A DNA stretch of 64,000 bases from Collinsella sp. AF33-16 (GCF_003475325.1 NZ_QRQC01000017.1:1-64000), one strand, 5' to 3'; shown: positions 1-8,084, counted from the stretch's first letter. The notes: generated by a model not told the origin, from the sequence alone. Made by a program: numbers and translations.

Positions 1-41
1 TGGTCGAAATGCATGATCTCGATCTTCTCGGTTTCCTTCAT
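1..41 (-). CDS. 5' end of an unidentified CDS (runs off the window)
   Basis: Only the first 13 codons are inside the window. The minus strand reads AGAAAGGAGAG followed about five bases later by ATG at 39-41, then codons for MKETEKIEIMHFD. The strong ribosome binding site and its place downstream of the SIS-domain gene suggest the same operon. Too little is visible to assign a function. Confidence 0.6.
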   Translation of the reverse strand, partial: MKETEKIEIMHFD

Positions 42-101
42 TTGTCTCTCCTTTCTGGGGTTGTTTCCACATCCCCCATGCCAACGGGCATCAAAACCCG
101 C

Positions 102-1217
102 TTACATTCCGTAACACTCAGCCGCTTTGGCCTTAAGCGCATTGACTGACTCTTCGTAGCCCTCTGCCTTGACCTCCATTTGCTTGGAGACGGTATCGAG
201 ATACGGGTGCACGTTCCATGACTTCAGACGCTCGGCAATCATGGCCGCAATCGTCTGGAAGAACACAAGATTGGGAATTGCGCTGAGCAGCGGAGCCACC
301 TGAGGCACCGCAACCTCGTGAGCCCTACCCTTGGGATGGGCCGTGAGCAGCACCGTTTTTGCCGTAACGTTCGATAGCGCATCGGCGATATTCGCAAGAC
401 GCTCCGACCCCTGCGGATCGTCGACGATAAACACCAGATAGCCCGGAACGATCTGCATCTCGGGACCGTGGACGAACTCCTCGCCTTCGTGATGCATGGC
501 AGGAATCTTGATGGTCTCGCTCAGCTTGAGCGCTGCCTCCTCGGCAACACCATAGTTGGGGCCGTTGCCGACGACCATGGCGGGCATGTGCTCAGAAAGC
601 TCGAGCATGTGATCTTGGACATATGCCTCGGCGGTCTTGCACATCACGGCATTAGCCTGGATAGCCTCGCGCAGGTCATCAAGACGCTGAGCAACGCCCT
701 TGGCGTCAATCGTTCCGCGCGCCTGACCGCCGTAAATACCAAAGAGCACCAGGTACTCAACGAGAACCTCGACGCCCAGAGTCACAAAGTCCACCGACTC
801 GACACCCACACCGTAGTCAAGAACGATGTCAGCGTGTTCCTTGATGGGTGCCTCGACGTTTGCCGTGAGCGCAACTGCAGCCATATCGTGTGCACGCATG
901 TAATCGAGCGCCGCAATCGTATTGGTCGAATAGCCGCTCTGCGAGACGGCGATGTTGAGCGCATGCTGCGGATAGGTGTGTTCAAAATCGACGAAGGCCT
1001 CGGGCGTCACAACGGACACCTGCATCTGCAGCGCATCTTGCAGGTAATCGCGGGCGCAATCGGCGGCATGGCGCGACGAACCCGAAGCAACGATGCGCAG
1101 TGCATCAAAAGAACCGGACTGGAAAATATCAACGAGCTGCGCTACCAGCTCAGACGAACGCTCGAGGTTCTCCCCCATACGCACATGGGCAAGCTGAACG
1201 TAATCGAGCATCTTCAT
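102..1217 (-). CDS. SIS-domain sugar-phosphate isomerase / deglycase-like protein
   Basis: 371 residues resembling the isomerase half of GlmS and FrlB/AgaS-type enzymes, which act on aminated or glycated sugar phosphates in the cytosol. An N-terminal SIS domain carries VASGSSRHAA and AVSQSGYSTNT. A second SIS-like half carries NGPNYGVAEEAALKLSETI and the GEEFVHGPEMQIV stretch typical of phosphosugar binding. The start at 1217 is chosen because GAGGTGAG lies five bases upstream; an in-frame start at 1256 has no such site. It follows two GntR genes on the same strand and precedes the partial gene at the window edge, so it is probably part of a regulated sugar-catabolic operon. Substrate is unknown. 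Confidence 0.85.
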   Translation of the reverse strand: MKMLDYVQLAHVRMGENLERSSELVAQLVDIFQSGSFDALRIVASGSSRHAADCARDYLQDALQMQVSVVTPEAFVDFEHTYPQHALNIAVSQSGYSTNTIAALDYMRAHDMAAVALTANVEAPIKEHADIVLDYGVGVESVDFVTLGVEVLVEYLVLFGIYGGQARGTIDAKGVAQRLDDLREAIQANAVMCKTAEAYVQDHMLELSEHMPAMVVGNGPNYGVAEEAALKLSETIKIPAMHHEGEEFVHGPEMQIVPGYLVFIVDDPQGSERLANIADALSNVTAKTVLLTAHPKGRAHEVAVPQVAPLLSAIPNLVFFQTIAAMIAERLKSWNVHPYLDTVSKQMEVKAEGYEESVNALKAKAAECYGM

Positions 1218-1344
1218 CGTCTCACCTCGTAACAAATCATTAGTATTTGATATCAATCACAGTTACAGGTTACGGCTTTTTGATACCTCTTTGTCGATTA
1301 ATTTATCCCCACCGGCGAACGGTCGATTTTGAGCCCTGTAAGGT

Positions 1345-1354
1345 TGTATATACA
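1345..1354. promoter_or_regulatory. GntR/HutC-type operator candidate
   Basis: A perfect 10-bp palindrome, TGTATATACA, in the gap between the GntR gene ending at 1410 and the SIS gene starting at 1217. HutC-subfamily GntR proteins are known to favour GT-N-TATA-N-AC palindromes. Assignment to the adjacent regulators is inferred. Confidence 0.45.
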
Positions 1355-1409
1355 GCTGACCCAACGATCAAACTGGTTAGTTTCCCAGCCGTTATTCACA
1401 AAATACCAG

Positions 1410-2123
1410 CTAGTACGTATAGGTGTAGCCGCCCGTATCGCCACGATTGAAGGACTTTACATACTCGATAGCCTGACCGCTCGCGTCATAGCTCACGCAT
1501 TCCAAAAGCAAAACAAGATCGCCCTGTTCCAGTCCAAGGAGGCCGGCATCTCGTGCGCCCAGCGCTTCGATATCGAGCTTTTCCTGTGCCATGACTGGCT
1601 TTCGGCCCAGCATCTCATAGGTCTCGTACAAACTGAAGACCGACACGTCAATATCTTCGATGGTTGGGAACAGCAGGCAGGGAATCAGCGCCGTCTCAAT
1701 CGATACGGGGCTACCGTTTATGCAGTTCAGGCGTCGAACGGAATAGAGCAGGTCGTCCTCGGCGATGCCAAACAGGTCGGCGTAATATGGCCCCGCATAA
1801 CGCTTGGAACGCGCGAGAATACGGACGGACGGCTCGCCGCCCGAAGCACGGACCGATTCACGGAAACCGACCGTGCGTTCAAAAAAAGCAGGTACTTTCT
1901 GCGCCACAAAGGCACCTTTTCCCCGAACACGGCGAATCTGCCCGCGCCGAACCAGCTCATCGACAGCGCTTCGGATGGTCAAGCGTGTCGTACCAAATTC
2001 CTCGGCAAGGTCTTTTTCGGACGGAATCATGGAACCCGTGGGATATATACTGCGCTCGATACGTTCCTCGATGCGGCGTCGAATGCGCATATAAACCGGG
2101 GTGGCATCTACTGTTTCAGCCAT
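1410..2123 (-). CDS. GntR-family transcriptional regulator with UTRA domain (second of a tandem pair)
   Basis: 237 residues. An N-terminal winged helix (about residues 8-72) contains IPSEKDLAEEFGTTRLTIR and the wing motif RVRGKGAFV. It is followed by a UTRA effector domain of the HutC subfamily that normally binds a small sugar or acid. The ribosome binding site is AGGTG four bases before ATG. Its start overlaps the end of the upstream GntR gene by 16 bases, so the two are translationally coupled. It likely controls the SIS gene downstream through the palindrome at 1345. The two GntR proteins are clearly different, so this is not a recent duplication. Confidence 0.88.
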   Translation of the reverse strand: MAETVDATPVYMRIRRRIEERIERSIYPTGSMIPSEKDLAEEFGTTRLTIRSAVDELVRRGQIRRVRGKGAFVAQKVPAFFERTVGFRESVRASGGEPSVRILARSKRYAGPYYADLFGIAEDDLLYSVRRLNCINGSPVSIETALIPCLLFPTIEDIDVSVFSLYETYEMLGRKPVMAQEKLDIEALGARDAGLLGLEQGDLVLLLECVSYDASGQAIEYVKSFNRGDTGGYTYTY

Positions 2124-2875
2124 TGTTCACCTGCCACGCTCCTCATGCCGTTCTCTTCGCCGTTATCGGCAAAGCGGAACTTTGTGGGCAAAATCACCGA
2201 TTTGCAATGCTCCACAAAACGCATGTCCTTATCAAATTCGATCGAGCTCTCATAGAACACCGGCGTTCCCTCTTCTTGCTGGAGCAGCTCGGCCTCTTCG
2301 GCGTTCAAACGCGAGATGGAGATATGCTCACGTCCATGCTCAACACGCACGCCACCTTCTTTGAGCAAGACATCGTAAAGGCTCTCACACTCAAAATCGT
2401 GTTCGGGAAGCGATGGGCACAGGGACAGGTTAACGTGAGCGGTCTCGATTGACGCCGGCTCGCCCTCAATAAGTCGAACGCGCTGCATGCGGAGCAAGGG
2501 AGCGCCTACAGCCACCCCAAGCTTGTCGGCAAGCGCCTCATCCGCCTCGATGGTCCCGGTGGAAACCAGACGAGAAGAGGGGTGCAGGCCGGCAGTCCGT
2601 ACAGCATCGGAAAAGTTATACGTTTCCTGGAAGATGTTCAACGGCTTGGGAGGACACACATACGTACCCGATCCGCGACGGCTCTCGAGCGTTCCACACG
2701 AGATGAGCCGCGTGATACCGGCACGCAACGCCGTACGCGAAACGTCAATCTCTTCGCACAGCACGCGCTCGGCCGGCAGGCGATCGCCGCCGGCAAGCTG
2801 ATGGTGCTGGATATACCAAAGAATTCCCTCAACAGCACGATCTTTGGGGGGAATTGCATAAGATTCGCCTGCCAT
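2108..2875 (-). CDS. GntR-family transcriptional regulator with UTRA domain (first of a tandem pair)
   Basis: 255 residues. The DNA-binding domain is at about residues 12-78 (LPAERVLCEEIDVSRTALR, wing SRRGSGTYV), followed by a UTRA-like domain. The start is supported by GAGGAG eight bases upstream of ATG. It overlaps the next GntR gene by 16 bases and sits 38 bases after the hypothetical gene ending at 2914. Two different HutC-type repressors in one transcript suggest dual control of a sugar locus. The ligand cannot be read from sequence. Confidence 0.86.
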   Translation of the reverse strand: MAGESYAIPPKDRAVEGILWYIQHHQLAGGDRLPAERVLCEEIDVSRTALRAGITRLISCGTLESRRGSGTYVCPPKPLNIFQETYNFSDAVRTAGLHPSSRLVSTGTIEADEALADKLGVAVGAPLLRMQRVRLIEGEPASIETAHVNLSLCPSLPEHDFECESLYDVLLKEGGVRVEHGREHISISRLNAEEAELLQQEEGTPVFYESSIEFDKDMRFVEHCKSVILPTKFRFADNGEENGMRSVAGEQWLKQ

Positions 2876-2913
2876 TGCACAGACTCCTCATTCAGACACG
2901 TATGCCGCCAAAA

Positions 2914-3402
2914 TTAGGCCAGCCCTCCCATGGCATCAAATTCGGCCTTGATCTTCTCGGCGACATTCCGATACGACTTATATAGACTTGAATCGCGTTT
3001 GACCTCGTCGGTCATAACGGGAATCTCTAATTTGGAAACCTCGTCTTTTCCCGTCTGAACCGCCACAACAACGCCCATACCAAGACACATATTACGCTTG
3101 GCAGCGTTTATTTTCGCCGCCTTGGCAGGATTTGCCAGGATACGCTGGGCAAATTCCTGTTTAGAGACCGCTTCTTCGGCCTCCGGATCGCCCGCCTCGG
3201 CCACTTCGCACTGCAACACGTCCGCATAGTCAAAAATCTTCGGCTCTGCACCACGCTGATGCACGGCCCACTTGCGATGCGTGGCATCCTGGTAGATAGC
3301 CGGCAAAAACGTAAACCGCGGCGGGTCCAAAATCGTATCCGTGATGGTAAACACATCGGGATCAAAGGCATCCTGCGGGTTTTTCTTCTTGAACAGCCCC
3401 AT
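2914..3402 (-). CDS. Hypothetical cytosolic protein
   Basis: 162 residues beginning MGLFKKKNPQDAF. No signal peptide or membrane segment is visible. The N-terminal third is rich in aromatic and aspartate residues (DVFTITDTILDPPRF); the C-terminal half looks helical. The start at 3402 is chosen for GGGAGG five bases upstream rather than an in-frame start at 3435. It probably shares a transcript with the GntR pair. I do not recognise the family. Confidence 0.65.
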   Translation of the reverse strand: MGLFKKKNPQDAFDPDVFTITDTILDPPRFTFLPAIYQDATHRKWAVHQRGAEPKIFDYADVLQCEVAEAGDPEAEEAVSKQEFAQRILANPAKAAKINAAKRNMCLGMGVVVAVQTGKDEVSKLEIPVMTDEVKRDSSLYKSYRNVAEKIKAEFDAMGGLA

Positions 3403-3523
3403 ATCAGCCTCCCGTACTAGCATTAAATAACTCAAGCTGAATATAGCACCAATTTCAAGCCGCCGCCTTACCCTATCGGTGCGCGGCGTCTATAGCTCGC
3501 CCAGCGGAAGAGTTCACGGACGA

Positions 3524-3596
3524 GGGCCGGGGTGCCTGCCTTGTTTTGAGAAGTGGGCTCCGCGAACTTCTCAAAACAAGGCAGGCACCCCGGCCC
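3524..3596. repeat. Perfect 31-bp palindrome with 11-nt loop (REP-like / terminator-like)
   Basis: Arms at 3524-3554 and 3566-3596 are perfectly complementary over 31 bases, separated by an 11-nt loop. The sequence begins GGGCCGGGGTGCCTGCC. It lies 54 bases beyond the stop codon of the lacI-type gene (minus strand). No T-tract follows on either strand, so it is not a classic intrinsic terminator. Size and position resemble the outer arms of the structured repeats at 6590, 24942 and 29883, but without the core. The rest of 3403-3650 shows no gene. Confidence 0.8.
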
Positions 3597-3650
3597 CGCC
3601 GGCAAATAGCGGACACTCCGCATGCAATCTATGCAAACAAACAAGTACGC

Positions 3651-4679
3651 TTAGCTACATTCGGTAAGATCGAGCACGCTGCCCTTCACGATAAGCGCCG
3701 GCTCCAGAACGACTTCTTCGGCACGCCTACCGCCCCTACCGGCAAGACGCTTGGACATGCAGCCAAAAGCATGCTCCGCAAGGACACCAGGATCCTGCTC
3801 AATGGCGGTCAGCGCCGGCTCAAAGAGAACGTCGGCCGCCGAGTTGTCATAGCTTACGACCGAAATATCGCCCGGAATGCTCTTCCCCATCTCGTGCAGG
3901 CGCTTGAGCAAACCAAGGGCAATGTTATCCGAGCTTGCGAACACGGCGGTGGCATCAGTTGCGAGCACCGCCTCCGAGGCCTCGTATGCACTCGGAATGT
4001 AGTACTCGCTCTCAAACTCCAAGCGTGCGTCGATAGGCAGGCCAACCTCGCGCAGCGCGCGCTCATAGCCGGCAAGTCGCTTACGCCCCGTATTGGAACG
4101 GCGCGCGTTAACCAGACAGGCGATGCGGCGATGACCCTGCTCAATTAGATACCGCGTGGCCATGTAGCCACCCATCTCGTGGTCGAACATCACCTTGTCG
4201 CACTCGAGTCCTTCAATGGCACGATCGACCATCACGGCAGGGATGGGTAGATGGCTGACCTCTTCGCGCAGGGCGCGGTCGTCGGAGAACTCGTCGCCCA
4301 CCACCAAAAAGACACCGTCGACGCCGCGCGTCACCAGCTGACGCAGCAGCTCAAGATCGTCGTCGGCACTTCCGCCCGAGCTGGTAATAAAGAGCGCATA
4401 GCCGTCCTCGCGGCAGCGCTTTTCCAAGCTGCCGGCAAGCGAGGCAAAAAAGCGGCTCTCGATGTTAGGGACGATAAGGCCCAGCGTGCGCGACTCGCGC
4501 ATGACCAGGCTACGCGCAATCTGGTTGGGAACATAGTGGTTGCGTGCCGCGACCTCCTTGATGAGCTTGCGGTTTTCTTCCGAGATGCGACAGGGCCGAT
4601 TATTAAGAACAAGCGAGACCGACGAGGGGGAAAGCCCCACCTCCTGGGCGATCTGCTTGAGGGTGACTTTGTTGGCCAT
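3651..4679 (-). CDS. LacI-family transcriptional regulator
   Basis: 342 residues. The N-terminal helix-turn-helix (VTLKQIAQEVGLSPSSVSLV) and hinge helix (YVPNQIARSLV) are followed by a periplasmic-binding-protein-like effector domain from about residue 62, containing the typical NIESRFFA, DGVFLV and DISVVSYD segments. Such proteins repress sugar uptake or catabolic genes until a sugar or sugar phosphate binds. It is divergent from murB, with about 180 bases between starts, and nothing suggests it regulates murB. The target may be elsewhere. It ends close to the large palindrome at 3524-3596. Confidence 0.92.
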   Translation of the reverse strand: MANKVTLKQIAQEVGLSPSSVSLVLNNRPCRISEENRKLIKEVAARNHYVPNQIARSLVMRESRTLGLIVPNIESRFFASLAGSLEKRCREDGYALFITSSGGSADDDLELLRQLVTRGVDGVFLVVGDEFSDDRALREEVSHLPIPAVMVDRAIEGLECDKVMFDHEMGGYMATRYLIEQGHRRIACLVNARRSNTGRKRLAGYERALREVGLPIDARLEFESEYYIPSAYEASEAVLATDATAVFASSDNIALGLLKRLHEMGKSIPGDISVVSYDNSAADVLFEPALTAIEQDPGVLAEHAFGCMSKRLAGRGGRRAEEVVLEPALIVKGSVLDLTECS

Positions 4680-4862
4680 CTCGCTCCTTCCGGGTTTACG
4701 CGCAATCTCTTGAAAGTATAGCGACTACCCCTCTACCTCGGTGATAAACACTTTACCAATCCGGTGGACGGCTGTTTTATCGCCGCCAGCGCACCAAATC
4801 CGTCCGGGTGGGGTATATTGCAATCGATTGATGACAACGACCACCAAAAGGCGGATATTCGT

Positions 4863-5825
4863 ATGCACGAGAACGACTTTTTTAACGAGGACCTGTTGTG
4901 CGCGCTCGCTGGCGTTGCCGGCGAGGACAACGTGCTGATGAGCGAGCCTATGCGCGAGCACACCACGTTTAAGATCGGCGGCCCGGCCGACGTCTTTGTC
5001 ACGCCCGATACCGAGCAGGGCCTCGTCGCCACGCTCGATACCTGTTATCGCTGCAATTTGCCCCTCACCATCGTGGGCAACGGCTCCGACCTGCTCGTCG
5101 GCGACAAGGGCATCCGCGGCGTCGTCGTGGCGCTGGGCGAAGGCCTCTCCGACATTACGGTCGACGGCACGCATGTCACGGCGGCAGCCGGTGCCTTGCT
5201 TTCCGATGTCGCCGCGGCGGCAGCCGAGGCCGGCCTCACCGGCATGGAGCCCATCTCGGGTATCCCCGGATCGGTCGGCGGCGCCTGCTACATGAACGCC
5301 GGTGCCTACGGTGCCTGCATGGCCGATGTGCTGGAGTCCGTGCGCGTCTACAAACCCGCTCGCCAGCTCGACGATGGCACCCGCGGCAGCGGCAACATCA
5401 TCGAGTTCGATGTCGACGAACTCAACCTGGGCTATCGCAAGAGCCGCATCGCCGACGACGGCTTCATCGTACTTTCGGCCACTTTCAATCTCGCCCCGGG
5501 CAACGCCGCGATGATTAAGGCCGACATGGACGACTACCACCAGCGCCGCGAGGACAAGCAGCCGCTCGACATGCCGAGTGCTGGCTCCACTTTCAAGCGC
5601 CCCGAGGGTTACTTTGCCGGCAAACTCATCATGGATGCCGGCCTGCGAGGACACGCCGTTGGCGGCGCGCAGGTGAGCGAGAAGCACTGCGGCTTCATCG
5701 TCAACGCCGACCACGCCACCGCCGCCGACGTCGACGAACTCATCCGCCACATCCAAACAACCGTCAAAGACCAATTCAACGTAGACCTAGAACCCGAAGT
5801 CCACCGAGTCGGCGAATTTTTATAG
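4863..5825 (+). CDS. murB: UDP-N-acetylenolpyruvoylglucosamine reductase
   Basis: 320 residues. Cytosolic FAD enzyme that reduces UDP-GlcNAc-enolpyruvate to UDP-MurNAc for peptidoglycan synthesis. The FAD-binding PCMH domain shows TFKIGGPADVFV, VGNGSDLLV and SGIPGSVGGACYMNAGAYG. The C-terminal MurB domain has the catalytic serine region SAGSTFKRPEGYFAGKLI and AQVSEKHCGFIVN. The start at 4863 has AAAAGGCGG eight bases upstream and matches family N-termini better than the in-frame start at 4764. The last codons, the stop and 31 bases overall recur at 6481-6511, see the cassette entry. Confidence 0.95.
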   Translation: MHENDFFNEDLLCALAGVAGEDNVLMSEPMREHTTFKIGGPADVFVTPDTEQGLVATLDTCYRCNLPLTIVGNGSDLLVGDKGIRGVVVALGEGLSDITVDGTHVTAAAGALLSDVAAAAAEAGLTGMEPISGIPGSVGGACYMNAGAYGACMADVLESVRVYKPARQLDDGTRGSGNIIEFDVDELNLGYRKSRIADDGFIVLSATFNLAPGNAAMIKADMDDYHQRREDKQPLDMPSAGSTFKRPEGYFAGKLIMDAGLRGHAVGGAQVSEKHCGFIVNADHATAADVDELIRHIQTTVKDQFNVDLEPEVHRVGEFL

Positions 5826-5852
5826 CCTGCCCACCGCGATCCACTTTAATTA

Positions 5853-5890
5853 ATAACGGGACAAGTGATCTAGCTCACTTGTCCCGTTAT
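5853..5890. terminator. Bidirectional intrinsic terminator after murB
   Basis: Perfect 16-bp stem (arms 5853-5868 and 5875-5890, ATAACGGGACAAGTGA and its complement) with a 6-nt loop, between the convergent ends of murB and the small hypothetical gene at 5894. AT-rich flanks on both sides suit termination in both directions. Confidence 0.75.
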
Positions 5891-5893
5891 CAT

Positions 5894-6259
5894 TTATTTG
5901 TGAAGAACATCGGCTAGCCGCAGGATTGAAATCATCGACCGATAAGTGAGTTCCACTTTTTCGCCCGCAAGCAGTCGTTTCGAGCCAATCTCATCTAGCC
6001 CCACAAGCTGAGAAAACAGCGGGCTGCTCATCGTGCCCTCGTCAATTGATTCCCTTATGGTCTTCAAAACGTCCGTATCATGAAGCGACGCCGAGCTGTA
6101 GGGGGCAACACGAGCGGAACTCTCAATTAACGACGAGACAAAAGGATGGAGATGCTTTGGACATAGTCCATCAAACACCACATCCCCATTGTCATCCGAG
6201 CCGACTAATCGCCAACTATAATGATCGACCCAGTCGTCTCCGTCATATATGGTGTCCAT
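5894..6259 (-). CDS. Hypothetical protein with possible C-terminal XRE-like helix-turn-helix
   Basis: 121 residues starting MDTIYDGDDWVDHYSW at ATG 6259; an alternative TTG start lies two codons upstream. The upstream site GGGAAG is modest. The C-terminal 45 residues (SPLFSQLVGLDEIGSKRLL ... ISILRLADVL) resemble XRE-type helix-turn-helix spacing and end in an XRE-like LADVL, but this is only pattern similarity. The gene is the only ORF inside the cassette bounded by the murB 3'-end repeats, so horizontal acquisition is likely. An antitoxin-like role is possible but unproven. Confidence 0.55.
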   Translation of the reverse strand: MDTIYDGDDWVDHYSWRLVGSDDNGDVVFDGLCPKHLHPFVSSLIESSARVAPYSSASLHDTDVLKTIRESIDEGTMSSPLFSQLVGLDEIGSKRLLAGEKVELTYRSMISILRLADVLHK

Positions 6260-6515
6260 GAGCAACTTCCCGTCTAGAGAGACCTATTTGGACATCGGGG
6301 CGCAAGACCGCAATCCATATAGGACCAGCAGCAGCTCCAACCCAACGCACCGCTCGACAATTGCAAATTGCGGCTATTTTAAATCTACATGATCAGTTCG
6401 AGTTCGCAACAAGGCGATTATTGCAACTAGGTTATATTTCATTTTCCACTTTGGTGAGCCGTCGGCTCCAAATTCCAAAACCGAAGTCCACCGAGTCGGC
6501 GAATTTTTATAAAAA

Positions 6516-6537
6516 GAAGGCCCCGAAAGGGGCCTTC
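6516..6537 (+). terminator. murB: Intrinsic terminator, probably the original murB terminator
   Basis: Stem GAAGGCCCC / GGGGCCTTC with a GAAA tetraloop, followed by a T-rich stretch (ACTTTCTTTAA). It directly follows the second copy of the murB 3' end at 6481-6511. Confidence 0.8.
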
Positions 6538-6589
6538 ACTTTCTTTAATTCAGACAACCAGTCCGGTATGTCGCGCCCCGAACCCGAGA

Positions 6590-6725
6590 GGGCCGTGTGC
6601 CCGCCCGCAATATATTTGATTGGTCGCGAGTTCCGCACGCAAAGAAGGCCACTTAATGTGGCCTTCGTCTTGCGCAGGACTGCCCGAGCAGGCAATCAAA
6701 TATATTGCGGGCGGGCACACGGCCC
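6590..6725. repeat. Structured repeat, copy A (33-bp arms around a 70-nt core)
   Basis: Outer arms 6590-6622 and 6693-6725 pair perfectly over 33 bp (left arm begins GGGCCGTGTGCCCGCCCGC). Between them is the core (6623-6692) that also occurs in the copies at 24942 and 29883: CGCGAGTTCCGCACGC, a 9-bp inner hairpin around TTAAT at about 6644-6666, then GCAGGACTG...GAGCAGG. The arm sequence is unrelated to those of the other copies. The copy ends 8 bases after the stop codon of the minus-strand NlpC/P60-type gene. It could act as a 3'-end RNA structure or be a mobile palindromic element. Confidence 0.85.
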
Positions 6726-6733
6726 CGTCGGCT

Positions 6734-7939
6734 TTACGACAGCGCAATACCGCCAAGCCAGCCCCAACGCACGCCAGAGCCAGTGCCGTAGAACCGAATA
6801 AACGCATCAAGCGACTTAGACGTAATGGCGCCCTCGTTGCTCATAACGATGCCGCCGCCAACGTAGATACCCACATGACCGTAGATAAGGCCCGGAGCAC
6901 CCGTGCCGCTATGCGAGGAGTCGGCCACGATCATGCCCACCTGCAGCGCCGAGCGGTCGGAGCTATAGCACCAGGCGTTGAACATGTCACACGCGTTGCC
7001 GCCAAAGTAGCCAACGCCGGCGTTACGGAAGACATTGGTAACCCACGCCGCGCACCAGTTCTGACCCGGCGAAGGCGTGGAGTAGCACGCGTTGACGACG
7101 GCCTGCTGCTTGCCCGAGCCGGCATTCTGCTGCGGAGTTCCGGGCGCATACGATCCACCGCCCGAGCTCGAACCACCCGAGTAGGAATTGTTCTTGTTCG
7201 CGGCAGCCGCGGCAGCGGCGGCCTTCCTAGCGGCCTCCTCGGCCTGGGCGGCAGCGAGAATCTCGGAATCACGCTGAGCCATGAGCTCCTTGACGTCGTC
7301 GGAAAGACCGTTCAGCACGGTCTGGACCTCTTGCTGCTTGGCCTGCATATCCTGCATCTGAGCCGTCTGCTGATCCTTGAGTTTCTCCAGGTCAGCCTTT
7401 TGTGCTTCGAGCTCGGTCTTCTGTGCGTCGAGCTCGGCCTGAATCGTCTGGATATCCTCGATGGCATCGCGGTCGCTCTTGTTGATCTTCTCAACGTAAT
7501 GCGCGTTGGCGACGAGTTCCTCAAACGAGCCAGAGGCCAGCAGCAGCGACAGGATGTTCGTACCGCCGGACTTGTAGCTGGCGGCCACGCGATCGGAAAG
7601 GTCGTTGCGCTTCTTCTTGAGCTCGGCCTTCTTTTCATCGATCTGGGCCTGCGTGTCGTCAATCTTGCCCTGGACATTCTCGATGTCGTTGAGGGTCTGG
7701 GCATTCTTGTTGGCCAGCGCCGCATACTCATTTGCGATGCTGTCGAGCTGGGCCTGAACCTCGTCGAGTTGGGCCTGGGCGGCATTCAATTTATCGGTGG
7801 TTTCTTTGGAAGCCTCCGCCGCATGGGCGCGAGTGGGCAGGCCAAAAAGAACTGCCGCAGAAGCGGCGCCGAACAGGGCCTTAAGGGCAGTGCGGCGCGA
7901 GAGCTCCTGGGAAAGGATGGAATCGCTGTTTGGTGACAT
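6734..7939 (-). CDS. Secreted coiled-coil NlpC/P60-type (or CHAP-like) peptidoglycan hydrolase
   Basis: 401 residues. An N-terminal export signal with twin arginines (LSRRTALKALFGAASAA) ends near AHAAEA. A long coiled coil follows (about 45-235), resembling the regulatory region of PcsB/CwlO-type hydrolases, then an alanine- and glycine/serine-rich linker (about 236-275). The C-terminal domain has candidate catalytic Cys296 (QNWCAAWV) and His355 (GHVGIYV), fitting a papain-like amidase or endopeptidase that cuts wall peptides outside the membrane. Start supported by GGAG six bases upstream. Such proteins are usually activated by FtsEX-type partners, none of which are nearby. Confidence 0.88.
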   Translation of the reverse strand: MSPNSDSILSQELSRRTALKALFGAASAAVLFGLPTRAHAAEASKETTDKLNAAQAQLDEVQAQLDSIANEYAALANKNAQTLNDIENVQGKIDDTQAQIDEKKAELKKKRNDLSDRVAASYKSGGTNILSLLLASGSFEELVANAHYVEKINKSDRDAIEDIQTIQAELDAQKTELEAQKADLEKLKDQQTAQMQDMQAKQQEVQTVLNGLSDDVKELMAQRDSEILAAAQAEEAARKAAAAAAAANKNNSYSGGSSSGGGSYAPGTPQQNAGSGKQQAVVNACYSTPSPGQNWCAAWVTNVFRNAGVGYFGGNACDMFNAWCYSSDRSALQVGMIVADSSHSGTGAPGLIYGHVGIYVGGGIVMSNEGAITSKSLDAFIRFYGTGSGVRWGWLGGIALS

Positions 7940-7983
7940 ATGTACTCCGTTACATGCTTATTTATATGTCGCTCAACTCATAC

Positions 7984-8011
7984 ATATTAGCGTACATATG
8001 GCGCGTCCCAA
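7984..8011 (-). promoter_or_regulatory. Candidate promoter for the wall hydrolase gene
   Basis: On the minus strand TTGGGA (8006-8011), a 16-base spacer and TAATAT (7984-7989) lie about 45 bases upstream of the start codon. Match to consensus is moderate. Confidence 0.35.
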
Positions 8012-8057
8012 CGATTTCCACGAACGGCAGGAAACTACAAGGTCGGCGGCTCGTAAG

Positions 8058-8084
8058 CAATTGTCAAATTTGAGGTAACAATTG
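8058..8084. promoter_or_regulatory. Inverted repeat, possible operator between the hydrolase and galE
   Basis: CAATTGT (8058-8064) and ACAATTG (8078-8084) form a 7-bp inverted repeat with a 13-base spacer in the divergent intergenic region 7940-8205. No known regulator can be named. Confidence 0.3.

Larger units (their letters stand above)
5794..6511. mobile_element. Cassette bounded by 31-bp direct repeats of the murB 3' end
   Basis: The 31 bases at 5794-5824 (the end of murB, beginning CCGAAGTCCACC) recur exactly at 6481-6511. The downstream copy is followed by a stop codon in the murB frame (TTA TAA) and then at once by an intrinsic terminator. The simplest reading is that the ancestral murB ended at the downstream copy and about 687 bp were inserted, rebuilding the gene end, as integrases do at 3' ends of genes. 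The enclosed DNA holds one small ORF and an AT-rich tail (about 6361-6480), and no recombinase. Outside the ORF, 6260-6480 has no gene. Confidence 0.6.

Noticed and set aside
6590..6725. Simple intrinsic terminators as the explanation for the three structured repeats
   Set aside because: No T-tract follows the outer arms, arms are far longer than needed, and the conserved core with covariation is not explained. A secondary termination role is still possible.
6620..7936. 438-codon plus-strand open frame
   Set aside because: Antisense to the wall hydrolase, which has a signal peptide, coiled coil and catalytic residues; the frame also runs through the structured repeat.
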